Of a DNA stretch of 64,000 nucleotides, positions 25,662-34,122 are shown piece by piece (position 1 is the first letter of the stretch; the number at the start of each line of letters is the position of its first letter). Location of the stretch: positions 1 through 64,000 of the forward strand of contig NZ_JAFREN010000033.1 of assembly GCF_017377505.1 (NCBI RefSeq), written 5' to 3'. This DNA is from Enterococcus sp. DIV0212c. Its GTDB lineage: Bacteria > Bacillota > Bacilli > Lactobacillales > Enterococcaceae. Made by a program: the position numbers and the translations under genes. Under the pieces are notes generated by a model. It had not been told where the DNA came from. It did no database searches and saw nothing but the letters and a program-made list of their open reading frames with translations.

Positions 25662-26633
25662 TTACAATAATTCTTTTCTTAATTCCTCATCTGTTCGATC
25701 AGATAAATACTTAGGTGCAATATCCAAAACTGTAAAGGCTCCAAATTGTTTTTCTTTAGCCAATCGTACACACGCTCTGGCATACACAACTAAAACACTT
25801 GCCGTAAATTCTGGATTACTTTCTAATTGCAGATTATATTCAATAACCTGTTTCGTATTTTCATGCGTTGTGCCAGTATGAAGAACCGTTCCTCCATGAG
25901 GCATTGCCTTGTGCTCTTGATCTAGTTCCGCTTGGGAAATAAAATGAACTTCGGTATCATACTCAGCAAAATAATTAGGCATTGAAATAATTGCTTCACG
26001 AATTTTTTCTCCATCGGCTCCTTCATCAAGCACGACAAAACATTCTCTAAAATGTTTATCACGAGTGGTTAAATCCAGCTGTTCACCCGCTTTTAGTTTT
26101 TCAATAACATCGTTATTTGGAATCGTATATTGAACGGCATCTGCAACACCGTCAATTCGTCTTAATGCATCCGAATGCCCTTGGCTGACTCCTTTGCCCC
26201 AAAATGTATTTGTCTGTCCGACAGGTAAAATACTTTGAGCATACAAGCGATTTAAACTAAACAACCCTGGATCCCATCCCGTTGAGATAATTGAGGTTGT
26301 TTGATTTTCTTTGGCCACTTTGTCCACTTTAGCAAAATGCTCTGGAATTTTAGCGTGTGTATCAAAGCTATCGATGGTATTAAATAAATGCGTCCATTCT
26401 GGCGTTTGTGTTGGTAAATCAGTTGCTGATCCTCCACATAAAATACAAACATCGATCTCATTTTTTTTATGTTTAAGCTGATCCATCGTGAAGGCATTCG
26501 CGCCTTCCGTCTGAACGGTTTCAGGGGCTCTTCTTGTAAAAACACCCACTAATTCCATATCGTTATTTTGCTTTATTGAACGCTCAACACCGCGTCCAAG
26601 GTTCCCGTACCCGACAATTGCTACTTTTATCAT
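25662..26633 (-). CDS. ddh: meso-Diaminopimelate dehydrogenase
   Basis: 323 residues. The Rossmann start VAIVGYGNLGRGVE, the substrate loop STGWDPGLFSLNR, the segment WGKGVSQGHSDALRRIDGV, and MPHGGTVLHTG match meso-DAP dehydrogenase. The enzyme makes meso-diaminopimelate from tetrahydrodipicolinate, ammonia and NADPH in a single step for lysine synthesis. Enterococci have lysine-type cross-links, so the DAP should go to lysine rather than the wall. No other lysine genes are adjacent. Confidence 0.93.
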   Translation of the reverse strand: MIKVAIVGYGNLGRGVERSIKQNNDMELVGVFTRRAPETVQTEGANAFTMDQLKHKKNEIDVCILCGGSATDLPTQTPEWTHLFNTIDSFDTHAKIPEHFAKVDKVAKENQTTSIISTGWDPGLFSLNRLYAQSILPVGQTNTFWGKGVSQGHSDALRRIDGVADAVQYTIPNNDVIEKLKAGEQLDLTTRDKHFRECFVVLDEGADGEKIREAIISMPNYFAEYDTEVHFISQAELDQEHKAMPHGGTVLHTGTTHENTKQVIEYNLQLESNPEFTASVLVVYARACVRLAKEKQFGAFTVLDIAPKYLSDRTDEELRKELL

Positions 26634-26725
26634 ACTTACATTCCTCCACTTCTATGCATCAAATTATACCAAAAGAAAAAGTCATTTGACAATCGGAAGT
26701 TGAAATGAGATCTTACCTAGGTCGG

Positions 26726-26886
26726 GACATAACTCTACGAGTCACATCCCAGCCTCAAGGAATCCGAATAAATGGTGGTCACAGAAGCAACTCCTTCGGA
26801 AATAAGCTGAAATTTACAAAAATTTGAAGAGCAATTTTCGTGAATTCCCTCTTATTTCTCGGAGTTAAACACTTCCGTCCCAACCT
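26726..26886. repeat. Intergenic repeat-like region before ddh
   Basis: The 26640-26890 gap has no gene. It opens with a hairpin (AGGTCGGGA...CCCAGCCT) and closes with TCCGTCCCAACCTC. In between it contains AATAAATGGTGG and CAGAAGCAACTCC, resembling 51-88. This is the form of the interspersed intergenic sequences of enterococci, although a genome-wide comparison was not possible. Confidence 0.45.
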
Positions 26887-26891
26887 CCATC

Positions 26892-28472
26892 CTACTCTAA
26901 ATTCAATTGTTTTTTTATTATAGCTATAGCTTTTTCCCTTTCAGCTTCAGGAATACGTTCATAAGAAATACCTTCCTCACCAGTATAACCATCTCCTGTA
27001 AATCCTTCACCTTGCAATTGGTAAGTTTCAATGTTACTTAGCGGTTTTTGATAATTCTTCATTAATTGCATCATTTGATCTAACGTCATATCTGTTTTTC
27101 CATTATCCCCAATTACATTCAGTAACTCTTGATAACGAAACGCATTCTTCATAGACAACAATTCTTTGCCCAGTTGAATAGTTACTTCACGTTCTCTCTT
27201 TTGTCTGCCATAGTCATTTTGTGGGTCTTCATGGCGCATTCTTGCATACTGTAGGGTTTCCCACCCACCTAAATGCTGTTCTCCTTTGGGGTAATGAATT
27301 CCTTCAGCATCGAACGCAAAATCATTATTGACGGTGACACCACCGACGGCATCACTCAATGCAGCCAACCCATCCATATTGATGACAAAATAATGATTGA
27401 TCGGGATGTCTAAATATTGCTCGACTGTATCGATCATCATCTCATCACCGCCAAATGAATGCGCATGATTGATCTTGTCATATAAACCATCTTTCCCAAC
27501 GATTTCTACATAAGCATCTCTAGGAATACTTGTGATCGTTGTCTTCTTTAATTGATTATTGACCGTCACGACCATGATTGTATTTGCTCGAAGATCGGTT
27601 TTACGTTTTGAATCATTTGCGATCCCTAGAAGTAAAAAACTAACAGGTTCACTATTGTTAAGCTCTACAGGTTTTGTTTTTCGATTCAATGGCTGATACA
27701 TTTTATCTGCTGTTTTTTGTACATTTTTAAACACTGATGCGCCATAAACGGATGCACCAGTTACGACCAATAATAGGAATGATAAGGCAATTAAAACCGT
27801 TCTTTGAATAAACCTTTTCTTATCCTCTGACGTTGAAAATTTTCTATTAAGATACATTCTTTGAAGACAAACATATGAGAGATTTACCCATGAAAAGCTT
27901 AAAAGAAACCCGCCAATAACATCACTCGGATAATGAACTCTTAAATAAATTCGACTGAAGCCAATCAAAAGCACATAGATGATCAACACCGTTTTTAAAG
28001 TTCTGTAATTTTTTGTCTGCTTTTTATAAATCGTTTGTGCCATTAAAATAACTGAACACGCCAAACACATCGCTAAAAGTGAATGCCCACTAGGAAAACT
28101 GTAAGACGTTCGTTCAGCTAACTGCTCCACATTGGGTCTCGTCCTTGCAACGCCATGTTTTAGAATAAATCCCAAAGCACTGACCACCAAAACATTACTG
28201 CTCATCCAAAATGCCAACAATTTTTGTTTTTTCCGCCAAAGGACAAATGAAACAATTAAACTTACAATAAAAATTGGCACGATCGTTGCCGTTTTAGCAA
28301 ATAAATTTACAATACTCGTAATCATTTCATTTGGTTTCCAGTTGAATTGGTAAATCGCTGAATCTAATTGATTAAACCACGAAACATTCTGAACAACTAA
28401 AACAGTTAAAAATAAAAACAGTACAACACTTAAAATGGCTGGAGTAAATTTTTTTTCTTTAAACGTATACAT
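26892..28472 (-). CDS. PAP2 phosphatase - LytR/CpsA/Psr fusion protein
   Basis: 526 residues. The first 210 are a multi-pass PAP2 acid phosphatase with all three motifs: KHGVARTRP (105-113), SFPSGHS (125-131) and SRIYLRVHYPSD (173-184). One more helix (about 224-246) leads to an extracellular LCP domain (about 278-526) with SIPRD (Arg318), YDKINHAH and YARMRHEDPQNDYGRQKRE. LCP proteins transfer undecaprenyl-linked polymers to peptidoglycan; PAP2 enzymes dephosphorylate undecaprenyl pyrophosphate. The fusion would join polymer attachment to lipid-carrier recycling; that link is inference. It is preceded by an M-box leader. Confidence 0.9.
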   Translation of the reverse strand: MYTFKEKKFTPAILSVVLFLFLTVLVVQNVSWFNQLDSAIYQFNWKPNEMITSIVNLFAKTATIVPIFIVSLIVSFVLWRKKQKLLAFWMSSNVLVVSALGFILKHGVARTRPNVEQLAERTSYSFPSGHSLLAMCLACSVILMAQTIYKKQTKNYRTLKTVLIIYVLLIGFSRIYLRVHYPSDVIGGFLLSFSWVNLSYVCLQRMYLNRKFSTSEDKKRFIQRTVLIALSFLLLVVTGASVYGASVFKNVQKTADKMYQPLNRKTKPVELNNSEPVSFLLLGIANDSKRKTDLRANTIMVVTVNNQLKKTTITSIPRDAYVEIVGKDGLYDKINHAHSFGGDEMMIDTVEQYLDIPINHYFVINMDGLAALSDAVGGVTVNNDFAFDAEGIHYPKGEQHLGGWETLQYARMRHEDPQNDYGRQKREREVTIQLGKELLSMKNAFRYQELLNVIGDNGKTDMTLDQMMQLMKNYQKPLSNIETYQLQGEGFTGDGYTGEEGISYERIPEAEREKAIAIIKKQLNLE

Positions 28473-28555
28473 GTATAAAATCCCTTCATTCTTACAATAA
28501 ATAAAATTGTTAGCTCAAAATCAGTACTCATGAAATTTCATCAAAAAATACCAAT

Positions 28556-28614
28556 AAAAAACCGCCTAGACTCATGCTTCTTGCAGTAGAAGTGGATGAT
28601 CCAGCGGTCTTTTT
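28556..28614 (-). promoter_or_regulatory. Structured leader element before the PAP2-LCP gene
   Basis: On the minus strand ACCGC and GCGGT close a fold that contains a perfect TGGATCATCCA hairpin and a CTTCT/AGAAG hairpin, followed by TTTTTT. It may be a second terminator or a structured regulatory RNA. A 26-codon frame starting with TTG behind TTTAGGAG overlaps it and could be a leader peptide. No known riboswitch class was recognised. Confidence 0.4.
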
Positions 28615-28694
28615 CCGTCAAATTACACTCCTAAAAACACAAGCAGGTACTAAGACGGTAAACAATCAGCAAATACGTTCTCTATTTACCAAAA

Positions 28695-28734
28695 GAAAAA
28701 AGCCAAACATTTTTTTCCTAGGACGTTTGACTTT
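28695..28734 (-). terminator. Terminator of the M-box riboswitch
   Basis: The stem GTCAAACGT/ATGTTTGGC followed by TTTTTT lies just after the M-box on the minus strand. Confidence 0.8.
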
Positions 28735-28741
28735 CAATCAA

Positions 28742-28898
28742 TCTCATCGTCTGAGTTTTAGCACTATACAACGTAAAGAAAAATTCTTAGCTATTTTATG
28801 AAAAGCCTTAATTCGACAATTCCTGTTTTACACATTGGCGTCTTTCGACGTTTCTGCGCAATAGCTTATGTTTGTATAGGAGCCTCACCTAACAAGGT
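28742..28898 (-). promoter_or_regulatory. M-box magnesium riboswitch (ykoK leader)
   Basis: The minus strand shows the M-box hallmarks in order: GTTAGGTGAGGCTCCTATAC, then a GTCGAAAGACGCCAATG segment, AATTAAGGCTTTTC, and GTATAGTGCTAAAACTC. These match the B. subtilis mgtE leader as I remember it. High magnesium should favour the following terminator. The next gene downstream is not a magnesium transporter but the PAP2-LCP fusion, 223 bases further on. Confidence 0.93.
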
Positions 28899-28920
28899 TA
28901 TTTATCTATTTATTTTCTAA

Positions 28921-28949
28921 AGAATAACGCTGAAAAGATTTTTTTTCAA
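28921..28949 (-). promoter_or_regulatory. Promoter of the M-box leader
   Basis: TTGAAA (28944-28949), a 17-base spacer and TATTCT (28921-28926) on the minus strand, about 23 bases before the aptamer begins. Confidence 0.7.
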
Positions 28950-29003
28950 GTTATTTTAGGTCTCTTTATGTTTTCTTAATTTAAATAAAGTACATTTTGA
29001 ATA

Positions 29004-29043
29004 AAAAGAAGCACTCATCATTTTTTTGATAAGTGCTTCTTTT
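29004..29043 (-). terminator. Terminator of the ABC exporter operon
   Basis: The stem AAAAGAAGCACT/AGTGCTTCTTTT with flanking T-run, 10 bases after the stop codon of the second exporter subunit. Confidence 0.9.
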
Positions 29044-29052
29044 AGACCATTT

Positions 29053-30894
29053 TTATTCATCTAACTCTTCAAACTGAGAGTTATAAAGTGAAGCATAGTA
29101 GCCACCTTCAGCAAGTAGTTCTTCATGTGTTCCTTGTTCTTTGATATCACCATCTTGCATATAAAGAATTTTATCTGCATCTTTGATTGTTGACAGACGG
29201 TGCGCAATAACAAAGGATGTACGGCCAGCCATTAAGTTGTTCATAGCCCCTTGAATCAAACCTTCTGTTCTTGTATCAACTGATGATGTTGCTTCATCAA
29301 GTATCAAAATCGGTTTGTCCGCTAAAATAGCACGAGCAATCGTTAGCAGTTGTTTTTGACCTTGAGAAATATTTGACGATTCTTCATTTAATTCCATATT
29401 GTAGCCGCCAGGTAACGTTTGGATAAAGTGGTGAACGTGAGCTGCTTTCGCTGCTTCATAAACTTCTTCATCCGTTGCATCTAGACGTCCATAACGAAGG
29501 TTTTCCATGATAGTTCCTTTAAATAACCAAGTATCTTGTAAAACCATCCCGATATTTTTACGTAAATCTGCGCGGTTAAAGTCTTTGATATTATAACCAT
29601 CGATTTTAATCGCACCAGATGTTACATCGTAAAAACGCATCAATAGTTTAACCATGGTTGTTTTACCTGCACCAGTTGGTCCCACAATTGCCACTGTTTG
29701 GCCTGGATCGACATGTGAACTAAAATCATTGATAATGATTTTGTCTGGTGTATAACCAAAACGAACATGTTCAAAGTCAACCATTCCTTTGGCTTTATCG
29801 ATTTTAACTGGGTTTGGTACTGTTTGTGCTTCCTCATCCTCTTCAAGAAATTCAAAGACACGTTCAGCAGCTGCTGCCATTGATTGAAGTAAGTTAGATA
29901 CTTGTGCCAATTGAGCAATAGGTTGAGTCAAGTTACGTACGTATTGGATAAATGCTTGGATATCTCCAACTGTGATTGTGCCATTATAAGCTAAGATTCC
30001 ACCAAAGATCGCTACTGCAACATAACCTAGATTTCCAACAAAGTTCATGATCGGTTGCATCAAACCAGAAAGAAATTGTGATTTCCAAGCTGATTTGAAT
30101 AAGACATCATTTTGCTTTTTAAATTCTGTAAGAGAATTTTCTTCATCATTGAAAAGACGTACGATATTGTAACCGCCGATCGTTTCTTCTACTTTACCAT
30201 TGATCACACCAAGATATTCTTGTTGTGTTTTAAAGTATTTTTGAGAGTTTTTTACCACAATCAAAATTAAGATCATTGAAATCGGTACAATCAAAATGGC
30301 AATCCCTGTCATTTGCACAGAAATCGATAGCATCATTACGATAACCCCAATGATAGTAAAGACAGATGTGATCAATTGTGTGATCGATTGGTTTAGTGAT
30401 TGACCTAACGTATCCACATCATTCGTGATACGTGATAGTACTTCACCCGTTGTACGACTTTCAAAATAGTTCATCGGCATGCGATTGATTTTTTCTGAAA
30501 TCTCTTTACGCATCCGATACGTGATTTTTTGCGAAATCGTTGACATGATCCAACCTTGAATGATCCCAAAGGCTGAAGCCACTAAGTAGAGTCCTAACAT
30601 GAAGAGTAAGATTCCACCAATTTTATTAAAATCGATTCCACCAGTTCCTTGATATTTTTTAATCAAGCCATTAAATAACTCTGTGATCGCTTGTGATAAG
30701 ATTTTTGGTCCCCAAATATTAAACACGGTTGAAGCAATTGCAAAGATCATTACAAAGAAAACGGGTATTTTATAAGCACCAATATAGGAGATTAATTTTT
30801 TTAGTGTTCCTTTAAAATCTTTGGCTTTTTCCACTGGAGCGCCATTTCCAGGTCCGCGTCCGCCACGAGGGCGATTTTGTGTTTGTTCTGCCAT
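29053..30894 (-). CDS. ABC exporter subunit with the catalytically competent NBD
   Basis: 613 residues: six transmembrane helices then a nucleotide-binding domain. Walker A is GPTGAGKTT, Walker B ILILDEATSSVD with the catalytic Glu, and the H-loop VIAHRLSTI is intact. The signature reads NISQGQKQ, so it departs from LSGGQ. The partner (30910-33291) has the complementary defects, so the two form an asymmetric heterodimer with one full ATP site, as in BmrCD or LmrCD. Multidrug or lipid export is likely. The N-terminus is Gly/Arg-rich (NRPRGGRGPGNG), an unusual cytoplasmic tail. MarR regulator upstream. Confidence 0.92.
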   Translation of the reverse strand: MAEQTQNRPRGGRGPGNGAPVEKAKDFKGTLKKLISYIGAYKIPVFFVMIFAIASTVFNIWGPKILSQAITELFNGLIKKYQGTGGIDFNKIGGILLFMLGLYLVASAFGIIQGWIMSTISQKITYRMRKEISEKINRMPMNYFESRTTGEVLSRITNDVDTLGQSLNQSITQLITSVFTIIGVIVMMLSISVQMTGIAILIVPISMILILIVVKNSQKYFKTQQEYLGVINGKVEETIGGYNIVRLFNDEENSLTEFKKQNDVLFKSAWKSQFLSGLMQPIMNFVGNLGYVAVAIFGGILAYNGTITVGDIQAFIQYVRNLTQPIAQLAQVSNLLQSMAAAAERVFEFLEEDEEAQTVPNPVKIDKAKGMVDFEHVRFGYTPDKIIINDFSSHVDPGQTVAIVGPTGAGKTTMVKLLMRFYDVTSGAIKIDGYNIKDFNRADLRKNIGMVLQDTWLFKGTIMENLRYGRLDATDEEVYEAAKAAHVHHFIQTLPGGYNMELNEESSNISQGQKQLLTIARAILADKPILILDEATSSVDTRTEGLIQGAMNNLMAGRTSFVIAHRLSTIKDADKILYMQDGDIKEQGTHEELLAEGGYYASLYNSQFEELDE

Positions 30895-30909
30895 TATATT
30901 CGCTCCTCC

Positions 30910-33291
30910 CTACTCAGCTTCTTCTATGCCTAATTCAGCATTGCTCAATTGTGATTGGGCAATTTCTTGATAGACAGTGGATGATTTCATTAATTCATCA
31001 TGTGTTCCATGATCGACTACACGACCTTCGTTTAATACGATAATATTATCCGCATGAAGAATCGTAGATATTTTTTGTGCAACAATGATTTGTGTTGCTC
31101 CTTTGATATTTTCAGACAATGCTTTACGTAACGCTACGTCCGTTTTATTATCAAGCGCTGAGAATGAATCATCAAAAATCAAGATTTTAGGATTTTTCGC
31201 TAAGGCACGCGCAATGGATAGACGTTGTTTTTGTCCACCAGAAACATTGGTTCCGCCTTGAGAAATTTCTCGACTATAGCCTTTTTCATTCGAATCAACA
31301 AATTCTTCTGCTTGTGCAATTTCAGCTGCTTTTCGCATTTGTTCATCTGAGATGTTAGCATCACCAAATTTTATATTTGATGCGATATCACCTGAGAATA
31401 AGATCCCTTTTTGCGGCACAAATCCAATGATTTCATGTAATTTATGCAAGCTCATTTCACGAATATCGATGCCGTCGATCGTGATTCGACCACCCGTTAC
31501 ATCAAATAAACGCGGAATCAAGTTAACAATCGTTGATTTACCTGAACCAGTTGAACCGATCAAGGCTGTTGTTTGACCTGGTTTGGCTACAAAGTTAATG
31601 TGATGCAACACATCTTCGTCAGCATCGCCATAACGGAATTCTACTGCTTCAAATTTCACTTCACCTTTAAAGTCGTGATCATCTTTTGGATGTTCTGGAT
31701 CTTTGATTGTTGGTTCTGTTTCAAGTACTTCTTCCACACGACCAGCAGCAACGTTGGCACGAGGTAAAATAATTGAAACCATTGATAACATCATAAAGGC
31801 CATCACGATTTGCATTGTATACGTGATAAATGCCATCATATCCCCAACTTGGAGTTGACCGTTATTCATATTATGTCCACCGACCCAAACAATCAAAACT
31901 GAAATACCATTCATCAATAACATCATGACAGGCATCATAATAGACATTGCACGGTTAACAAATAATTGAGTTTTCATTAAATCAGTGTTGGCACCATCAA
32001 AACGTTTTTCTTCGAATTTTTCACGAGAAAACGCACGGATAACCGGTAAGCCAGTAATGATTTCACGAGAAACCAAGTTTACTCTATCGACTAAGTTTTG
32101 TAGTGCTTTAAACTTAGGCATCGTTGTTAATAGTAGACTTCCCACTAAAACTAAAACAGCGGCTACTGCTACTCCAACGATCCAGCCCATGCCTGTTCCT
32201 GTTTGATAGACGTTGTAAATCCCACCAATACCTAAGATTGGTGCGTATAACACGATACGCATGATCATAACGATTCCCATTTGCATTTGTTGGATATCAT
32301 TGGTATTACGAGTGATCAATGAAGCTGGAGAGAATTTCTCCATTTCAGTGTTTGAAAATTGCAACGTACGTTCATATTGTCCAACACGTAAATTTCGACC
32401 AACCGATGCGGCTACTAATGAAGCAATTAGTCCAACAATGATGGCAGCAACAGCTGAAACAAGTGTTAATAGAACCATTTTGGTTCCTGTTTTGACCATA
32501 TAATCTGTTTGGATTTGTTGTGTATTCATGTCTAGCGCTTTGTATTCAGCAAGTGTGAATTGAATCCCCACTGTTTTCATTGAATCCTCGCCTAGATCAC
32601 CTAAGCCCTTTTTGGTTGCTTTACGAGCTGCTTCGACTTTCGCGGGCATAGCGTCTGTCGTTGTTTTGATTGAATCAGCTAAAGCTTTAGCTTGCGCACC
32701 TTTTTCTTGTGCTTGAGCTGCTAGCTCTTGTGCTTCTTGACCTTTTTCCATTGCCGTTGCAGGATCAGTTGCTGAAGCTGCCGCCGCACCCGCTGCTTTG
32801 GCTTGCTCGCCTAATGTCGTTGCTTCTTCACCAAGTTGTTTGGCTTTAGCAGCGTCTTCTCCAACTGCTTTATAATCTTCGATGATTGCTTTGGCTTCAC
32901 TTCCGCTTGAGGAATCTTTTGACTGGGAAGTTGCGAGCATCATCATTGGCAGATTAAAAATGTCTGCCAGTTTAGCTTCTGTCATATTGTCTTGAAGATT
33001 TAATTTATAGACTTCAACTTCTTTTCCATCGATTTTTTCAGTTGTTAGTTTATAGTTGTCTTCAATTGTTTTTTTCTCATCGTCTGTCATGAACATTTCA
33101 ATTCCCTGAAGAGATGTTTTCCTGATTTTTTCAGGTGTGGAGTATTCAAGCCCTCCTTGTTGAATACCGACATCGACGATACCCGATGTTAATTTTGGTA
33201 AGCTTAAATCACTATTTGCCTGTACAACTAAAAGCACAAGAACTGCGATGACCGCATACCAGTATTTGCCTAGATATTTGAAAATCTTCAC
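30910..33291 (-). CDS. ABC exporter subunit with degenerate NBD and a large outer insertion
   Basis: 793 residues, about 200 longer than a usual half-transporter. After the first helix comes an insertion from about 40 to 265, before helix 2 (MVLLTLVSAVAAIIVGL). It has a Lys/Glu-rich first part and an Ala/Gln/Lys-rich stretch (EEATTLGEQAKAAGAAAASA) suggesting helices or a coiled coil; it should lie outside the cell. The NBD has an intact Walker A (GSTGSGKST) and signature (VSGGQKQR). However, the catalytic Glu is Asp (ILIFDDSFSALD) and the H-loop His is Gln (IVAQKIST). It overlaps the MarR stop by one base. Confidence 0.92.
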   Translation of the reverse strand: MKIFKYLGKYWYAVIAVLVLLVVQANSDLSLPKLTSGIVDVGIQQGGLEYSTPEKIRKTSLQGIEMFMTDDEKKTIEDNYKLTTEKIDGKEVEVYKLNLQDNMTEAKLADIFNLPMMMLATSQSKDSSSGSEAKAIIEDYKAVGEDAAKAKQLGEEATTLGEQAKAAGAAAASATDPATAMEKGQEAQELAAQAQEKGAQAKALADSIKTTTDAMPAKVEAARKATKKGLGDLGEDSMKTVGIQFTLAEYKALDMNTQQIQTDYMVKTGTKMVLLTLVSAVAAIIVGLIASLVAASVGRNLRVGQYERTLQFSNTEMEKFSPASLITRNTNDIQQMQMGIVMIMRIVLYAPILGIGGIYNVYQTGTGMGWIVGVAVAAVLVLVGSLLLTTMPKFKALQNLVDRVNLVSREIITGLPVIRAFSREKFEEKRFDGANTDLMKTQLFVNRAMSIMMPVMMLLMNGISVLIVWVGGHNMNNGQLQVGDMMAFITYTMQIVMAFMMLSMVSIILPRANVAAGRVEEVLETEPTIKDPEHPKDDHDFKGEVKFEAVEFRYGDADEDVLHHINFVAKPGQTTALIGSTGSGKSTIVNLIPRLFDVTGGRITIDGIDIREMSLHKLHEIIGFVPQKGILFSGDIASNIKFGDANISDEQMRKAAEIAQAEEFVDSNEKGYSREISQGGTNVSGGQKQRLSIARALAKNPKILIFDDSFSALDNKTDVALRKALSENIKGATQIIVAQKISTILHADNIIVLNEGRVVDHGTHDELMKSSTVYQEIAQSQLSNAELGIEEAE

Positions 33292-33737
33292 TATTGGTCA
33301 CCTTCCTCTTTCTGGGAAATTTGTTGGGAGTAGTCTACGAATTTCGCAGTTAGCTCGATGAACTGTTTCGTGTCTGTTTCTCCCATTAGTTTAAAAATTC
33401 GAACGATCTTATCGCGCATCTCTTTCTTTTGAAGCTTCGCTACTTTTTTACCGCAATCCGTTAACGTAACATTGATTCGGCGACGATCATCTGGGTCCAT
33501 CTTACGTTCGATTTGACCCTTTTTTTCTAAACTGCCAAGAACGACCGCAATACGCGCGCTGGATAGGTTCAGTGATTCAGCTAGATGCTTAGGACTAGTT
33601 GGTTCGCCATAACGTGCAAGAAATTTGATGACGATACTCTCACCTTGGTTACTCTTTTCTAGTCTGCTAAATGCACTATGCCGATTTTGAACCATTAGAC
33701 GCATAAGCTCTTGTTCGGCTTCTTCTGCGTATGACAT
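33291..33737 (-). CDS. MarR-family regulator of the ABC exporter operon
   Basis: 148 residues from the ATG at 33737, directly after AGGAGGAG; the earlier in-frame start at 33776 has no site. Winged helix: TSPKHLAESLNLSSARIAVVLGSLEKKGQIERKMDPDDRRRINVTLTDCG, with the typical DPDDRR wing. First gene of the operon with the two exporter subunits; two dyads overlap its transcription start, so autorepression is likely. The ligand is unknown. Confidence 0.93.
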   Translation of the reverse strand: MSYAEEAEQELMRLMVQNRHSAFSRLEKSNQGESIVIKFLARYGEPTSPKHLAESLNLSSARIAVVLGSLEKKGQIERKMDPDDRRRINVTLTDCGKKVAKLQKKEMRDKIVRIFKLMGETDTKQFIELTAKFVDYSQQISQKEEGDQ

Positions 33738-33782
33738 ATGACTCCTCCTTTTTTCAAAATAATTACTTTCTACCATTAATAG

Positions 33783-33802
33783 CTAACAGTGTTAGTAACT
33801 AA
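33783..33802. promoter_or_regulatory. Putative MarR operators
   Basis: Two overlapping dyads, CTAAC-N3-GTTAG (33783-33795) and TTAGT-A-ACTAA (33792-33802), lie just downstream of the -10 element. Confidence 0.7.
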
Positions 33803-33811
33803 TGCTGTTTG

Positions 33812-33840
33812 ATATTAACGCAAATAGCTTTTAATGTCAA
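33812..33840 (-). promoter_or_regulatory. Promoter of the MarR-ABC operon
   Basis: Consensus TTGACA (33835-33840), a 17-base spacer and TAATAT (33812-33817). Confidence 0.88.
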
Positions 33841-33936
33841 TAGTATTGGATCAAAAATATAAATGAATACGGTTTTATTTTAAAATCTTAAAAACTATTG
33901 TAAATTCCCCCAAGTAGACCTACTTTTTTGAGAAAT

Positions 33937-33972
33937 AAAAAAACTGGAAACGTTGTTGTTCAACGCTCCCAG
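33937..33972 (-). terminator. Terminator of the metalloprotease gene
   Basis: On the minus strand CTGGGAGCGTTG pairs with CAACGTTTCCAG and is followed by TTTTTTT. It lies about 150 bases after the protease stop; the bases between hold no gene that I can see. Confidence 0.75.
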
Positions 33973-34122
33973 CTCGACTTCTATTTTCCGATGACATTTC
34001 TAAATTTCAAATCAAAAATTACTACTTCTAGTAACCTAATCTACATCATAATGTACCGCAACCTACTGAAACGGCTATTCTATTACGAAATTGTTTTCGT
34101 TTAGAAATATCTAACTATCTTT

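Noticed and set aside
28574..28801. Plus-strand protein of 75 residues
   Set aside because: It is the antisense of the M-box leader and its terminator and has no ribosome binding site.
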